This document shows, piece by piece, positions 35,415 through 44,758 of a stretch of DNA of 64,000 nt. Numbering within the stretch: position 1 is the first letter of the stretch; the number at the start of each line of letters is the position of its first letter. This DNA comes from JAOARY01 sp045345765. Lineage in GTDB: Bacteria; Bacillota; Clostridia; Peptostreptococcales; Peptostreptococcaceae. The translations under genes and the position numbers were made by a program. The notes beneath the pieces were generated by a model, which was not told where the DNA came from, ran no database searches, and was given only the letters and a program-made list of their open reading frames with translations. The DNA is taken from the NCBI GenBank assembly GCA_045345765.1, contig CP148265.1, positions 2,728,001 to 2,792,000 of the forward strand, in the 5' to 3' direction.

Positions 35415-35423
35415 AATTATTGT

Positions 35424-35456
35424 AACGATACAATTAATATTGTGTCGTTTTTTTTA
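35424..35456 (+). terminator. Terminator after the GNAT gene
   Basis: AACGATACAAT (35424-35434) pairs with ATTGTGTCGTT (35439-35449), loop TAAT, followed by seven Ts. Confidence 0.8.
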
Positions 35457-35514
35457 TATTGATATAATTATACTTAATAAATTACATAATTAATTTTTTT
35501 TAGGGGTGAAATGT

Positions 35515-36030
35515 ATGATTACAAACAAAACAAAAAATATAGTTTATTATGCTCTTATGATAGCTTTGGTGTGTTTAGGTACGATGATGATAAGAATACC
35601 AGTAATAGCAACGAATGGTTATATAAATGTGGGAGATAGTTTTATATTTATAGCAGCGACGGTTTTAGGACCAGTTGGTGGTTTTTTAGCTGGAGGTATA
35701 GGGTCTGCTTTAGCAGATTTATTATCAGGATATTCACATTTTGCGGTATTCACATTAATCGTTAAAGGTTTGGAAGGATATTTAGTAGGGTTATTGATGA
35801 GTAAAATTGAAATAAGAAATTTTAATTTAAAGATGATATTAGTTTACTTGATGGGTGCATCAGAAATGGTATTAGGTTATTATCTTGTTGAAAGTTTTAT
35901 GTATGGAAGTTTTATAACTCCGATTCCATCTATTTTTGCTAATATGATACAAGGTGGAGCAAGTGTGATTATAGGAAGTTTGATGGTGCTTTCTATTTAT
36001 AAAACAAATTATTTTAAAAATGCTATGTAA
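35515..36030 (+). CDS. ECF transporter S component
   Basis: A 171-residue membrane protein with five or six hydrophobic segments. YYALMIALVCLGTMMIRIP at the N-terminus, NVGDSFIFIAATVLGPVGGFLAGGIGSALADLL and the later PSIFANMIQGG are typical of substrate-capture (S) components of energy-coupling-factor importers for vitamins. The vitamin cannot be identified and no riboswitch is seen upstream. ATG 35515 follows AGGGGTGA; an in-frame GTG at 35506 would overlap that site. The energising EcfA/T genes are elsewhere. Confidence 0.9.
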   Translation: MITNKTKNIVYYALMIALVCLGTMMIRIPVIATNGYINVGDSFIFIAATVLGPVGGFLAGGIGSALADLLSGYSHFAVFTLIVKGLEGYLVGLLMSKIEIRNFNLKMILVYLMGASEMVLGYYLVESFMYGSFITPIPSIFANMIQGGASVIIGSLMVLSIYKTNYFKNAM

Positions 36031-36042
36031 AAATTAAAAGAT

Positions 36043-36094
36043 AAATACAGTTTTGAAACTATTTAATATAATGTTTCGAAGCTGTATTTTTTTG
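36043..36094 (+). terminator. Terminator after the ECF S gene
   Basis: AAATACAGTTTTGAAAC (36043-36059) pairs with GTTTCGAAGCTGTATTT (36073-36089) with two G-U pairs, then Ts. Confidence 0.8.
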
Positions 36095-36135
36095 GTATAA
36101 AATAAAATGTTTTTAGTATTTATTAAAAATATTTT

Positions 36136-37380
36136 ATGAAAGATGTGTTAGAAATGAGAAGGAAAATAATTTGTATATTTATTATTTTGCTAATTTTAAA
36201 CTTAATTATTATAAATTATGAATCAAAGTCGAGTAATAATAGAATTTTAGAAGGAAAATTTTTGATAGAAAAAATAGAAAAAAATAGTTTTTCTAATAAT
36301 ATATTTTTTAAAAATTATATATTGAAAACAAAATTTGATTTATATGAAGGCGATAAAATATACTTAAAGGGATATTTAAAAGAATTAAATCTAAAAAAAG
36401 ATTATGATAGGTATTTAATTTCAAAAAATATAATTTATGAAGTAAAGGAAATGGAAATAAAAAAATTAGATAAAGAAGCTAATATATATTTTTTAAGAAA
36501 AAATATATTAAAGGGAATAAAAAAAATTATAGATAGAAAATTTATAAATAAAGAATTTATAAAAGCATTAATTCTTTCAAATAAGAATGATATAGATGAA
36601 AAAACTATGAGAGAATTTTCTATGATAGGAATAGTTCATTTTATGGTAGCATCAGGTTTTCATATGGGTATACTGGTATTATTTTTGGATAAATTATTAT
36701 TTTTTATAGATAGGAAATATAGGTTTTTAATAATAATAATAGTTTCTTATATTTATTCGTTTTTATTATATTTTTCCTATCCGATTCTAAGATGTTTTTA
36801 TTTTTTAATTATATATTATATTGCTTATATTTTTAGATTACGATTTGATTTTATATCAACTATATTTTTTATAATGAGTATTGAAGTTCTTAGAAATAAT
36901 TATTGTATATATAATTTAAGTTTTTTATACTCTTATTTTTGCATATTAGGAATAGCATTAATATACAGACATGTAAAAAATGTATTAAAATTCAATTTGT
37001 TATCTCTTAGTCTATCTATATTTTTATTTATATTTCCTTTGAGTATTTTTTATTTTAAATCATTGAGTTTTATAGTTTTTATAGGTAATATATTTTTTTC
37101 TCCTATGTTCTTGGTATTATATATAGCATCTATTTTAGCTATAATTATGGATATTATTTTTAATTTTAATATTAATGTATTTTCTATATTTTCGGATTCA
37201 ATTGTTAACTCTATTTATTTTTTTAAAGATATTTTAATAAATTTAGATTTTTTATACTTTGAAAATTTAAACTATATATCATATAATATATTTTATTATT
37301 ATATAGTTCTTATATGTATTTATATTGGATTAGAATTTATTGAAATTAAGGAGACTAAAAATGGAGTACAAAAAGTTTAA
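36136..37380 (+). CDS. comEC: ComEC competence membrane core without the nuclease domain
   Basis: A 414-residue polytopic protein (408 from ATG 36154, which may be the true start; neither has a strong ribosome site). An N-terminal membrane segment and an extracytoplasmic OB-like region (about 40-120, DUF4131-like) precede the competence domain. That domain is marked by IGIVHFMVASGFHMGILVLFLDKLL, FSYPILRCFYF and at least seven membrane segments. In full ComEC the chain continues with a metallo-beta-lactamase domain; here it stops at about residue 414. It should form the DNA channel of natural transformation. The last 20 bases overlap holA. Confidence 0.87.
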   Translation: MKDVLEMRRKIICIFIILLILNLIIINYESKSSNNRILEGKFLIEKIEKNSFSNNIFFKNYILKTKFDLYEGDKIYLKGYLKELNLKKDYDRYLISKNIIYEVKEMEIKKLDKEANIYFLRKNILKGIKKIIDRKFINKEFIKALILSNKNDIDEKTMREFSMIGIVHFMVASGFHMGILVLFLDKLLFFIDRKYRFLIIIIVSYIYSFLLYFSYPILRCFYFLIIYYIAYIFRLRFDFISTIFFIMSIEVLRNNYCIYNLSFLYSYFCILGIALIYRHVKNVLKFNLLSLSLSIFLFIFPLSIFYFKSLSFIVFIGNIFFSPMFLVLYIASILAIIMDIIFNFNINVFSIFSDSIVNSIYFFKDILINLDFLYFENLNYISYNIFYYYIVLICIYIGLEFIEIKETKNGVQKV

Positions 37381-38383
37381 ATCAGATTTGAAGGAAAAAA
37401 AATCAAATATATATTTAGTTTATGGAAGAGAAACTTTTTTAATAGATGAAATATTAAATATTTCAAAAATGCTTGTTAATGAAACAACTAAAGATTTTAA
37501 TTATCAAATTATAGATGAGAATAATATGAGTTTAGATTACATTAAATCTAGTATAGAAACACTACCTTTAATGGATGATAAAAGAGTTATAGTTATAAAG
37601 GATATGGATGCTTTTAAGAGTAATTCTAAGTTTATATCTAAGGATGAAGAGGAAATATTATTAAATTATCTTAAAAACATACCAAAAGAAACTATAATAA
37701 TATTTCTATCTTATTTTAGGGTAGATAAAAGAAAGAAATTTTTTAAAGATCTAAAAAAAATATCAAAAGAATTGGATTGTGAAAAATTAAAAGATGATGA
37801 ACTTTTTTCTTGGGTAAAAAAGAAATTTAAAGAAAATAAAATTAATATAGATAACTCAAATCTTATTTATTTTATAAAAAATCAAGACTATATAGATAAA
37901 GATTCACAAAAAACTTTATATGATTTAGAAAATGAAATAAAAAAAATAAAAGATTTTGTGCAAGATAGTGAAGTGACAAAAGAAATAATAGATAAATTAA
38001 TTCCTAAAAAAAGTGATACAGATATATTTAAATTTGTAGATGCTATAGGAAATAAAAATCCAAATTTAGCATTGAAGTCATTAAATGATATGATTGAGGA
38101 CGGAAAATCACCACTTATTATATTAGCAATGGTTTCAAGACAGTTTAGGCTAATATTACAGGTAAAAGAACTAAGTTCCTATGGATATTCAAATAAGGTA
38201 ATAGGACAAAAACTATCGCTTCATATCTTTGTTGTATCAAAAGTGTTAAAACAATCGTCAAATTTTACAGCTGATATTATATTAAAAATAATAAATGAAT
38301 GTTTGGAAATTGATTATAGTATAAAAACAGGTCTTATAAAAGATAAGATTGCTTTAGAATTATTGATAAGTAAGTATTGTTAA
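37361..38383 (+). CDS. holA: DNA polymerase III delta subunit
   Basis: A 340-residue clamp-loader delta subunit. NIYLVYGRETFLIDEIL at the N-terminus, ETLPLMDDKRVIVIKDM, LSYFRVDKRKKFFKDLKK and the C-terminal SPLIILAMVSRQFRLILQVKELS are characteristic. Delta opens the sliding clamp. ATG 37361 is chosen since AAGGAGA lies upstream; the frame extends to 37340 without another good site. It overlaps the comEC end by 20 nt, an arrangement (comEC-holA, then rpsT) common in Firmicutes. Confidence 0.94.
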   Translation: MEYKKFKSDLKEKKSNIYLVYGRETFLIDEILNISKMLVNETTKDFNYQIIDENNMSLDYIKSSIETLPLMDDKRVIVIKDMDAFKSNSKFISKDEEEILLNYLKNIPKETIIIFLSYFRVDKRKKFFKDLKKISKELDCEKLKDDELFSWVKKKFKENKINIDNSNLIYFIKNQDYIDKDSQKTLYDLENEIKKIKDFVQDSEVTKEIIDKLIPKKSDTDIFKFVDAIGNKNPNLALKSLNDMIEDGKSPLIILAMVSRQFRLILQVKELSSYGYSNKVIGQKLSLHIFVVSKVLKQSSNFTADIILKIINECLEIDYSIKTGLIKDKIALELLISKYC

Positions 38384-38445
38384 AATATTATTATTTAAAT
38401 TATACCTTGTTTTTTAATAATATAAGATTGAAACAAAAAATAAAA

Positions 38446-38513
38446 AAGCTGTCAAAAAAGACAGCTTCTTATATTATGAATTAAAAAAATTCTAGCTTGG
38501 CTAGAATTTTTTG
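38446..38513. terminator. Pair of hairpins between holA and rpsT
   Basis: AAGCTGTC (38446-38453) with GACAGCTT (38460-38467), and AATTCTAGC (38488-38496) with GCTAGAATT (38500-38508) with A- and T-runs on both sides. Both genes end here, and each strand has a usable terminator. Confidence 0.75.
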
Positions 38514-38538
38514 GGGAATAATTCGCGAACGGGGTTTT

Positions 38539-38808
38539 TTATGCGTTCATAGCAGCATTAAGCTTTTTAGATAGCCTAGACACTTTTCTAGCAGCAGCAT
38601 TCTTATGAATAGTTCCACTAGCAGCTATCTTAGAAATTTTCTTTTGAGCAGATTGGAAAGTTGCTTTAGCTTCTTCCATATTTCCTGCAGTAAGAGCCTC
38701 TTCGAATCTTCTTATAGCAGTCTTCATTTGAGATCTTCTTACATTGTTTATAGCCGTTTTCTTAGCTATAACCTTTATTCTTTTCTTAGCTGATTTAATA
38801 TTTGCCAT
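38539..38808 (-). CDS. rpsT: Ribosomal protein bS20
   Basis: An 89-residue, very basic, helical protein: ANIKSAKKRIKVIAKKTAINN at the start, MKTAIRRFEEAL, and the end AARKVSRLSKKLNAAMNA are typical bS20. It binds the 5' domain of 16S rRNA in the 30S subunit. GGAGGGGGTGA precedes the ATG. The mRNA leader can form an AAGTAG/CTACTT hairpin just before the ribosome site, a possible place for autoregulation. Divergent from lepA, as often in Firmicutes. Confidence 0.97.
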   Translation of the reverse strand: MANIKSAKKRIKVIAKKTAINNVRRSQMKTAIRRFEEALTAGNMEEAKATFQSAQKKISKIAASGTIHKNAAARKVSRLSKKLNAAMNA

Positions 38809-38859
38809 GATTTCACCCCCTCCGTTTTGAAAGTAGATTAAACTACTTCAACAAAAAAT

Positions 38860-38888
38860 ACTATACCAAAAAATGAAGCATAAAGCAA
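38860..38888 (-). promoter_or_regulatory. rpsT promoter
   Basis: On the minus strand TTGCTT (38888-38883), 17-bp spacer, TATAGT (38865-38860). Confidence 0.7.
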
Positions 38889-38938
38889 GGAAAAAGTTAT
38901 ATTTTAATGAATTTTATTTTTTTATATAGTAAATAAGC

Positions 38939-38967
38939 TTGATAAACTAGGGTCTAAAAGTTATAAT
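38939..38967 (+). promoter_or_regulatory. lepA promoter
   Basis: TTGATA (38939-38944), 17-bp spacer, TATAAT (38962-38967), about 45 bases before the lepA ribosome site. Confidence 0.8.
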
Positions 38968-39018
38968 TAATTTGGAATAGTTTGTGTACAACATATTTAG
39001 AAAGGAGTTATCAATTTA

Positions 39019-40821
39019 ATGACTAAACAAGAGAGAACTAGAAATTTTAGTATAATTGCTCATATAGATCATGGAAAATCAACTTTAGCAGATAGATTGA
39101 TTCAAGAAACAGGACTTGTATCTCAAAGAGAGATGAAAGAACAACTTCTTGATAATTTGGATTTAGAAAGAGAAAGAGGTATAACTATAAAACTACAGTC
39201 TATAAGACTTATATATAAAGCAGATGATGGTAATGAATATTATCTAAATCTTATAGATACACCAGGTCATGTAGATTTTAATTATGAAGTTTCAAGATCT
39301 TTAGCAGCGTGTGAAGGAGCTTTATTGGTTGTTGATGCAGCACAAGGTGTGGAAGCTCAAACTTTAGCTAATGTGTATTTAGCTGTTGATCAAGAATTGG
39401 AAATTGTGCCTGTTATAAATAAAATTGATTTACCAAGTGCTAGGCCAGAAGAAATAAAAGAAGAGATTGAAGAAATAGTAGGCATTGATGCTTCTTATGC
39501 TCCATTAGTTTCAGCTAAAAATGGAATTAATATAAAGGATGTTTTAGAAGCAATAGTAAAATATGTTCCAGCACCAAAAGGCGATATAGATGGACAGTTA
39601 AAAGCTTTAATATTTGATTCATTTTATGATAGTTATAAAGGTGTTATTGTTTATACCAGAATTGTTCAGGGTTCTGTTAAAAAAGGCGATAGAATAAAAA
39701 TGATGGCTACAAATAAAGAATTTGAAGTCACTGAAGTAGGTGTAATGGCACCAAATCCTATGAAATTAGATGAATTACAAGCTGGAGATGTTGGATATAT
39801 TGCAGCAAGTATTAAAGATATTAGATCTTGTAGAGTTGGTGATACTGTAACAAATGCAATAAATCCAATTAAAGATGCTCTTCCGGGTTATAAAAGAGCA
39901 AATCCTATGGTTTATTGTGGAGTATATCCAGCCGAAGGAGAAAAGTATGAAAATATAAGAGAAGCATTAGAAAAAATGCAAATAAATGATGCTGCATTAG
40001 AGTTTGAACCTGAAACTTCTGCTGCATTAGGTTTTGGTTTTAGATGTGGATTTTTAGGTTTATTACATTTAGAAATAATACAAGAGAGATTAGAAAGAGA
40101 GTTTGACTTAAATCTTATAACAACAGCACCTTCAGTGCTATATAAAGTCAATAGACTAGATGGAGAAACTGTTATGATTCAAAATCCATCGGATTTACCG
40201 CCAACGACAGAAATACAAACAATAGAAGAACCAATAGTTACTGCTGATATAATAGTACCGTCTGAATTTGTCGGTAAGGTTATGGAATTAGCTCAAGAAA
40301 GAAGAGGAATAATGACTCATATGGAGCATATAGATCCAAAAAGAGTTATGATACACTATGATTTACCTCTTAATGAAGTTGTATATGACTTTTTTGATGC
40401 TCTAAAATCAAGAACGAAAGGCTATGGTTCTTTAGATTATGAATTTAAGGAATATAGACCTTCTAAATTAGTTAAATTAGATATATTAATTAATAAGGAA
40501 AAAGTTGATGCACTATCATTTATAGTGCATGAAGAGAGTGCGTATACAAGAGGAAAAGGAATGTGTGAAAAATTAAAAGAAGAAATTCCTAGACATCAAT
40601 TTATAGTACCTATACAAGCTAGTATTGGAAATAAGGTAATAGCAAGAGAAACTGTAAAAGCATATAGAAAAGATGTATTAGCAAAATGCTATGGTGGAGA
40701 TATTTCAAGAAAGAAAAAATTACTTCAAAAGCAGAAAAAAGGTAAGGAAAGAATGAGACAAGTAGGTTCTGTTGAAGTTCCACAACAAGCATTTATGTCA
40801 GTTTTAAAATTAGACAATTAG
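39019..40821 (+). CDS. lepA: Elongation factor 4 (LepA)
   Basis: A 600-residue translational GTPase. G1 AHIDHGKSTLADRL, switch RERGITIKLQ, G3 DTPGHVDF, G4 NKIDLP; then the domains shared with EF-G and the LepA-specific C-terminal domain (GKGMCEKLKEEIPRHQF, AKCYGGDISRKKKLLQKQKKGK). Full length for the family. It acts on stalled ribosomes or in ribosome biogenesis. ATG follows AGAAAGGAG. Monocistronic, with its own promoter and terminator. Confidence 0.98.
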   Translation: MTKQERTRNFSIIAHIDHGKSTLADRLIQETGLVSQREMKEQLLDNLDLERERGITIKLQSIRLIYKADDGNEYYLNLIDTPGHVDFNYEVSRSLAACEGALLVVDAAQGVEAQTLANVYLAVDQELEIVPVINKIDLPSARPEEIKEEIEEIVGIDASYAPLVSAKNGINIKDVLEAIVKYVPAPKGDIDGQLKALIFDSFYDSYKGVIVYTRIVQGSVKKGDRIKMMATNKEFEVTEVGVMAPNPMKLDELQAGDVGYIAASIKDIRSCRVGDTVTNAINPIKDALPGYKRANPMVYCGVYPAEGEKYENIREALEKMQINDAALEFEPETSAALGFGFRCGFLGLLHLEIIQERLEREFDLNLITTAPSVLYKVNRLDGETVMIQNPSDLPPTTEIQTIEEPIVTADIIVPSEFVGKVMELAQERRGIMTHMEHIDPKRVMIHYDLPLNEVVYDFFDALKSRTKGYGSLDYEFKEYRPSKLVKLDILINKEKVDALSFIVHEESAYTRGKGMCEKLKEEIPRHQFIVPIQASIGNKVIARETVKAYRKDVLAKCYGGDISRKKKLLQKQKKGKERMRQVGSVEVPQQAFMSVLKLDN

Positions 40822-40868
40822 TATTAAATAGAAATTTTATATTTATGAAAATTAAAAATTATATTTTT

Positions 40869-40905
40869 AAATATCTTAGGAGTATTTCTAAGATATTTTT
40901 TTTTA
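40869..40905 (+). terminator. lepA terminator
   Basis: AAATATCTTAG (40869-40879) pairs with CTAAGATATTT (40888-40898), followed by a T-run. Confidence 0.8.
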
Positions 40906-41193
40906 TTTTTTATGATTGTTAAAAAAATATTTATTTAATTTTCTAAAAATTAAAAATAAATGGCGAGTTAATGTATACAAAGAACTTGTTTTTATAATTA
41001 TAGTTATAATCAGCTTTTTAAAAGAAATATAAAATACTTTTTTAAAAATAATTTTTTTTGATAGCTTTTTTTAATTTCATGAATTATAATAAAATTGAAC
41101 TTGGAAGGAAAACATTTTTTTATATATGTATCTTCTAAAGAAACAAAAGCCATATTTAATTATGAGCAAATATATTTATGAAAGGAATTAGTT
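40906..41193. other. AT-rich intergenic region
   Basis: Together with the lepA terminator this makes a gap of about 370 bp. I see no coding sequence or structured RNA. A TATAAT at 41085-41090 could be the -10 of the TauE/SafE gene, but no convincing -35 is at the right distance. Confidence 0.5.
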
Positions 41194-42096
41194 ATGAAAA
41201 ATATGTCGATTTTCGCTTTATTAACAATAATAGTTTTATCAGGAATACCTTTTGCAATAATATTAATACAAGCATATTTAAAGAAAAAATCAGAAAATAA
41301 CTTAGGTGAAGAAAGTTTTATACTTATAGGTTTAGTTGGAGCTCTAGCAAACTTCTTTGACACTCTTGGTCTTAGTAGTTTTGCGATAGAAACGACTTTT
41401 TTTAAGAATTTTAAATTAGTCCCAGATGAAAAATTACCAGGAACATTAAATGTAGGTGCAACTATGCCTAGTATTTGCCAAGCATTGCTTTTTATAAGTG
41501 CAGTTAAAATAGACACATTAACATTATTTTCGTTAATAATATCAGCTGTTATAGGAGCTTTATTTGGAGCTTCATTAATATCTAAACTAGATAGAAAAAA
41601 AATACAATTATCTATGGGTATAGCTTTATTTGCAATGGCTGTAATACTTATAGCAGGAAAGTTAAACTTATTCCCTCAAGGTGGAGATGCAATAGGACTT
41701 AGAGGTGGTAAATTAATTATAGGTATTTTAGGGAACTTCTTATTTGGAGCATTAAATACATTAGGAATTGGTTTATTTGCACCTTGTATGACTATGATTT
41801 ATATGCTTGGAATGACTCCTTTAGCAGCATTCCCTATAATGATGGGTTCTTGTGCACTTTTATTACCTTTTGCAGGAATAAAATTCATAAAAGAAGATAC
41901 ACATTCAATTAAAGGTTCATTAGGTGTTAATATAATGGGACCTATTGGCGTGGCTATAGCATTTTTCTTAGTAAAAGGAATGGATGTTAATATGCTTAAA
42001 AATCTTCTTATAATAGTTGTTTTATATACAACCTTTATGATGTTTAAATCTTATTTTGAAACAAAGAAAAAAGAATCATTAAATAACGCAGCTTAA
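41194..42096 (+). CDS. TauE/SafE-family membrane transporter
   Basis: A 300-residue protein with about eight membrane segments in two repeats of the TauE/SafE type (VGALANFFDTLGLSSFAIET near 48-67; FLFGALNTLGIGLFAPCMTMIYMLGM near 181-206). Family members are suggested exporters of sulfite or other organosulfur anions; the substrate is unknown here. ATG is preceded by AAAGGAA. It appears monocistronic, with a hairpin terminator immediately downstream. Confidence 0.9.
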   Translation: MKNMSIFALLTIIVLSGIPFAIILIQAYLKKKSENNLGEESFILIGLVGALANFFDTLGLSSFAIETTFFKNFKLVPDEKLPGTLNVGATMPSICQALLFISAVKIDTLTLFSLIISAVIGALFGASLISKLDRKKIQLSMGIALFAMAVILIAGKLNLFPQGGDAIGLRGGKLIIGILGNFLFGALNTLGIGLFAPCMTMIYMLGMTPLAAFPIMMGSCALLLPFAGIKFIKEDTHSIKGSLGVNIMGPIGVAIAFFLVKGMDVNMLKNLLIIVVLYTTFMMFKSYFETKKKESLNNAA

Positions 42097-42122
42097 ATAA
42101 ACAACTATATATTTTTATATAA

Positions 42123-42167
42123 AACTCTAGGATGTGATTAAAATATTTCATCTTAGAGTTTTTTTAT
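42123..42167 (+). terminator. Terminator after the TauE/SafE gene
   Basis: AACTCTAGGATG (42123-42134) pairs with CATCTTAGAGTT (42149-42160) with one G-U pair, followed by T5. Confidence 0.82.
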
Positions 42168-42282
42168 TTTAATTTAAATATATTCAGGTATAAATAATTA
42201 TAAGATATTTTAATTGAACTTAATTGATTTATCTACGATAAATAAACAAAGATAAAAAATATATTTAAAATGGTGATTTATA

Positions 42283-43458
42283 TTGATAGAAAAAATAAGA
42301 AGTGAACTAAAGGAAAAAATTATAATAGACAAATTAATTATAAAAAAGATAAGATTAAATATTGAAAAAGAAAATAAAAGTATTGATAAAAAAACAAAGG
42401 CTTTTTTATTTTCAAGTGAAATAAAGAAGCTTTGTAATGAAGAAATTAAGGATTTTAAATACAAAGATGAATTATTAAAAGACTTATTAGTAAAATTTAT
42501 AAGTGAAAATGAATTAAATTGTGATGATATATATCAAAAGGTAATAAATAAATATAAAAATGATGATGAGTTTTCTTTAGATATGAGTGATTATATAAAG
42601 AAAACTACAGTGTATAAAAATATAAGAATAGAAGATGAATTAAAAATAAACTTTAACAGAAATAAAATTTTACAAGATACGAAAAATGAAAGTATTTTGG
42701 ATTTGAAAAGCGAAAACTTAACTATTAAAAAATCCAAAATAGAGAATGTTAAAAATGAAGAATATATAAGTGAAAATATATCAAAAGATTCTAATTATGA
42801 AAGTAATGAATCAAGTAATATTAAAAATGAAAAATTGAATTTGAAAGAATTGTATACAGGAAATGTTTTAGTGGCGAAAAAATCTAATTTTAAAACTAAA
42901 AAATTTTTTTTTATTTTAATAAGTATATTTATATTATTTTTTGGGTACGTTTTAATTAAACCTATATATTTAAATAATGAGATTTTAATTGAAGAAAATG
43001 AAGTAAATCCGTATGAATATAAAGAATTTGATTATGAAAAATTAAAACAATTTTTAAGAGAAAAAAACTCTCTATTAGCGGAGGATATTTATTTTAATCA
43101 AATAATATCTGCGAGTAAAGAAAAGGATTTAAATCCGCTTATATTATTTGCTATTGCTTCTCATGAACAAGGATATGTTAAAAAAGATCATCCTGATGCA
43201 AAAAAAATTATAAACAATCCATTTAATGTATTTTATAGTTGGAAAAAGTATAATACTAACTTGAAAGATAGTGCTGATATTGCAGCTAGAACTGTATATA
43301 ATTTATCTTTGGATAGGCCAAAAGATGTAGAATATTTTAAATGGATTAATAGAAAATATGCACAAGATGAAAATTGGCACAAAGGTGTAAGTTGGATATT
43401 TAATAAAATGCAAGAGGTTATTTTAGAGGATGAGGAAGGTAAGAAAAAATTAAAATAG
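42283..43458 (+). CDS. Membrane-anchored wall hydrolase with long cytosolic N-terminus
   Basis: A 391-residue protein. Residues 1-205 are charged, Lys/Glu/Asn-rich and predicted cytosolic and helical. One membrane segment lies at about 208-228 (FFFILISIFILFFGYVLI), and the remaining 160 residues face outward. That outer part carries a lysozyme-like fold: LLAEDIYFNQIISASKEKDLNPLILFAIASHEQGY with the likely catalytic Glu in SHEQG, then INNPFNVFYSW and WINRKYAQDENWHKG. It resembles beta-N-acetylglucosaminidase/lytic transglycosylase domains acting on peptidoglycan. The cytosolic half matches nothing I know. TTG start with GGTGA upstream. The downstream gene is hemW, behind a terminator. Confidence 0.8.
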   Translation: MIEKIRSELKEKIIIDKLIIKKIRLNIEKENKSIDKKTKAFLFSSEIKKLCNEEIKDFKYKDELLKDLLVKFISENELNCDDIYQKVINKYKNDDEFSLDMSDYIKKTTVYKNIRIEDELKINFNRNKILQDTKNESILDLKSENLTIKKSKIENVKNEEYISENISKDSNYESNESSNIKNEKLNLKELYTGNVLVAKKSNFKTKKFFFILISIFILFFGYVLIKPIYLNNEILIEENEVNPYEYKEFDYEKLKQFLREKNSLLAEDIYFNQIISASKEKDLNPLILFAIASHEQGYVKKDHPDAKKIINNPFNVFYSWKKYNTNLKDSADIAARTVYNLSLDRPKDVEYFKWINRKYAQDENWHKGVSWIFNKMQEVILEDEEGKKKLK

Positions 43459-43481
43459 AGTTTTTTAGAATTATGGTAATG

Positions 43482-43518
43482 GATATCTTAAAAAGTAAAA
43501 ATTAAGATATCTTTTTTG
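43482..43518 (+). terminator. Terminator before hemW
   Basis: GATATCTTA (43482-43490) pairs with TAAGATATC (43503-43511), followed by TTTTTT. Confidence 0.8.
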
Positions 43519-43576
43519 TTTTTATAAAAAGAATATTTTGTTATAATACATTGTAGTAAAGAAGGGAGTTTTTATT

Positions 43577-44710
43577 GTGAAGAAAAAAGCATTATATGTC
43601 CATATACCATTTTGTAAAAGTAAATGTAATTATTGTGATTTTAATTCATTTAATGCAGATGAATTTTTAATGGATGAATATATAAAAATGTTAATAAAAG
43701 AAATGCAATTGAAAAAAAATAAAATTGGTATTTTAGATACTATTTTTATAGGTGGAGGAACTCCTTCGATATTGAGTCTTAATAATATTAAAAAATTATT
43801 TGAAGGAATTTATGATAATTTTTTAATAAAAGACAATTGTGAAATAACAATGGAATCAAATCCAAAGACATTAAGTTTAGAAAAATTACAATTGTTAAAA
43901 AAACTGAAAGTAAATAGGCTTAGTATGGGTGTGCAGGCTGTAAGTGAAAAAAATCTTAAATTTTTAGGAAGAATACATTCTTTTGAGGATGCTAAAAAAA
44001 TGTATAACGAAGCATTAAAAGTAGGTTTTTCTAATATTAATATAGATATGATGTTTTCATATCCAAATCAAAGCCTAAAAGAGTGGGAATATGCTTTAAA
44101 TGAAGTTATAAAATTAAACCCTAATCATTTATCTTTATATTCACTTATTTTAGAAGAAGGAACTAAATTATATGATTTATATGAAGATGGTAGTATAGAT
44201 ATTTTGGACGATGAAATTGATAGAAAAATGTATTATTTTGCAAGAGATTTTTTAAATGAAAAAGGATATTATCAGTATGAAATATCTAATTTTGCAAAGG
44301 ATGGTTATGAATGTGAACATAATAAAATTTACTGGAGATGTCAAGAGTATTTAGGAGTTGGATTATCTGCACATTCTTATTTAGATTCAAAAAGATTTTA
44401 TAATAAATCTAATATTTATGAATATATAAAAGATTTAAAGAATGATAAATTACCAATTGAGGAGATAAAGATACTAAATTTAGATGAAAAAATAGAGGAA
44501 AAAATATTTATGAATTTAAGAATGAATGAGGGTCTTTCTTTAGATGAATTCTATAAATTGTTCAATGTAAAATTAGAAGAAATTTATTCAAATGAAATAA
44601 AAAAATTGATTAAAGAAGAGTTGATAGTAATACACGATAGAGTTATGAAACTTACTAAAAGAGGTATAGATCTTAGTAATAAAGTTTTTATAGAATTTTT
44701 AAGAACTTAG
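43577..44710 (+). CDS. hemW: HemW-type radical SAM protein
   Basis: A 377-residue radical SAM protein. YVHIPFCKSKCNYCDFNSF holds the CxxxCxxC cluster motif; FIGGGTPSIL and SMGVQAVSEKNLKFLGR are typical. The C-terminal HemW domain is seen as YEISNFAKDGYECEHNKIYW and YLGVGLSAHSY. The CxxxCxxCDF start without the fourth cysteine of HemN marks it as HemW, a heme chaperone rather than coproporphyrinogen oxidase. The start is GTG after AAGGGAG. It lies directly before the hrcA operon, as in many Firmicutes. Confidence 0.95.
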   Translation: MKKKALYVHIPFCKSKCNYCDFNSFNADEFLMDEYIKMLIKEMQLKKNKIGILDTIFIGGGTPSILSLNNIKKLFEGIYDNFLIKDNCEITMESNPKTLSLEKLQLLKKLKVNRLSMGVQAVSEKNLKFLGRIHSFEDAKKMYNEALKVGFSNINIDMMFSYPNQSLKEWEYALNEVIKLNPNHLSLYSLILEEGTKLYDLYEDGSIDILDDEIDRKMYYFARDFLNEKGYYQYEISNFAKDGYECEHNKIYWRCQEYLGVGLSAHSYLDSKRFYNKSNIYEYIKDLKNDKLPIEEIKILNLDEKIEEKIFMNLRMNEGLSLDEFYKLFNVKLEEIYSNEIKKLIKEELIVIHDRVMKLTKRGIDLSNKVFIEFLRT

Positions 44711-44713
44711 GTA

Positions 44714-44742
44714 TTGACAAAAAAAAATAATGATGATATCTT
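44714..44742 (+). promoter_or_regulatory. Promoter of the hrcA-grpE-dnaK-dnaJ operon
   Basis: TTGACA (44714-44719), 17-bp spacer, TATCTT (44737-44742); start near 44750, just before the CIRCE element. Confidence 0.8.
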
Positions 44743-44758
44743 AAATGCATAAAGAAGT

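Noticed and set aside
43577..44710. HemN coproporphyrinogen III dehydrogenase
   Set aside because: The cluster motif and neighbours fit HemW, and no heme biosynthesis genes are near.
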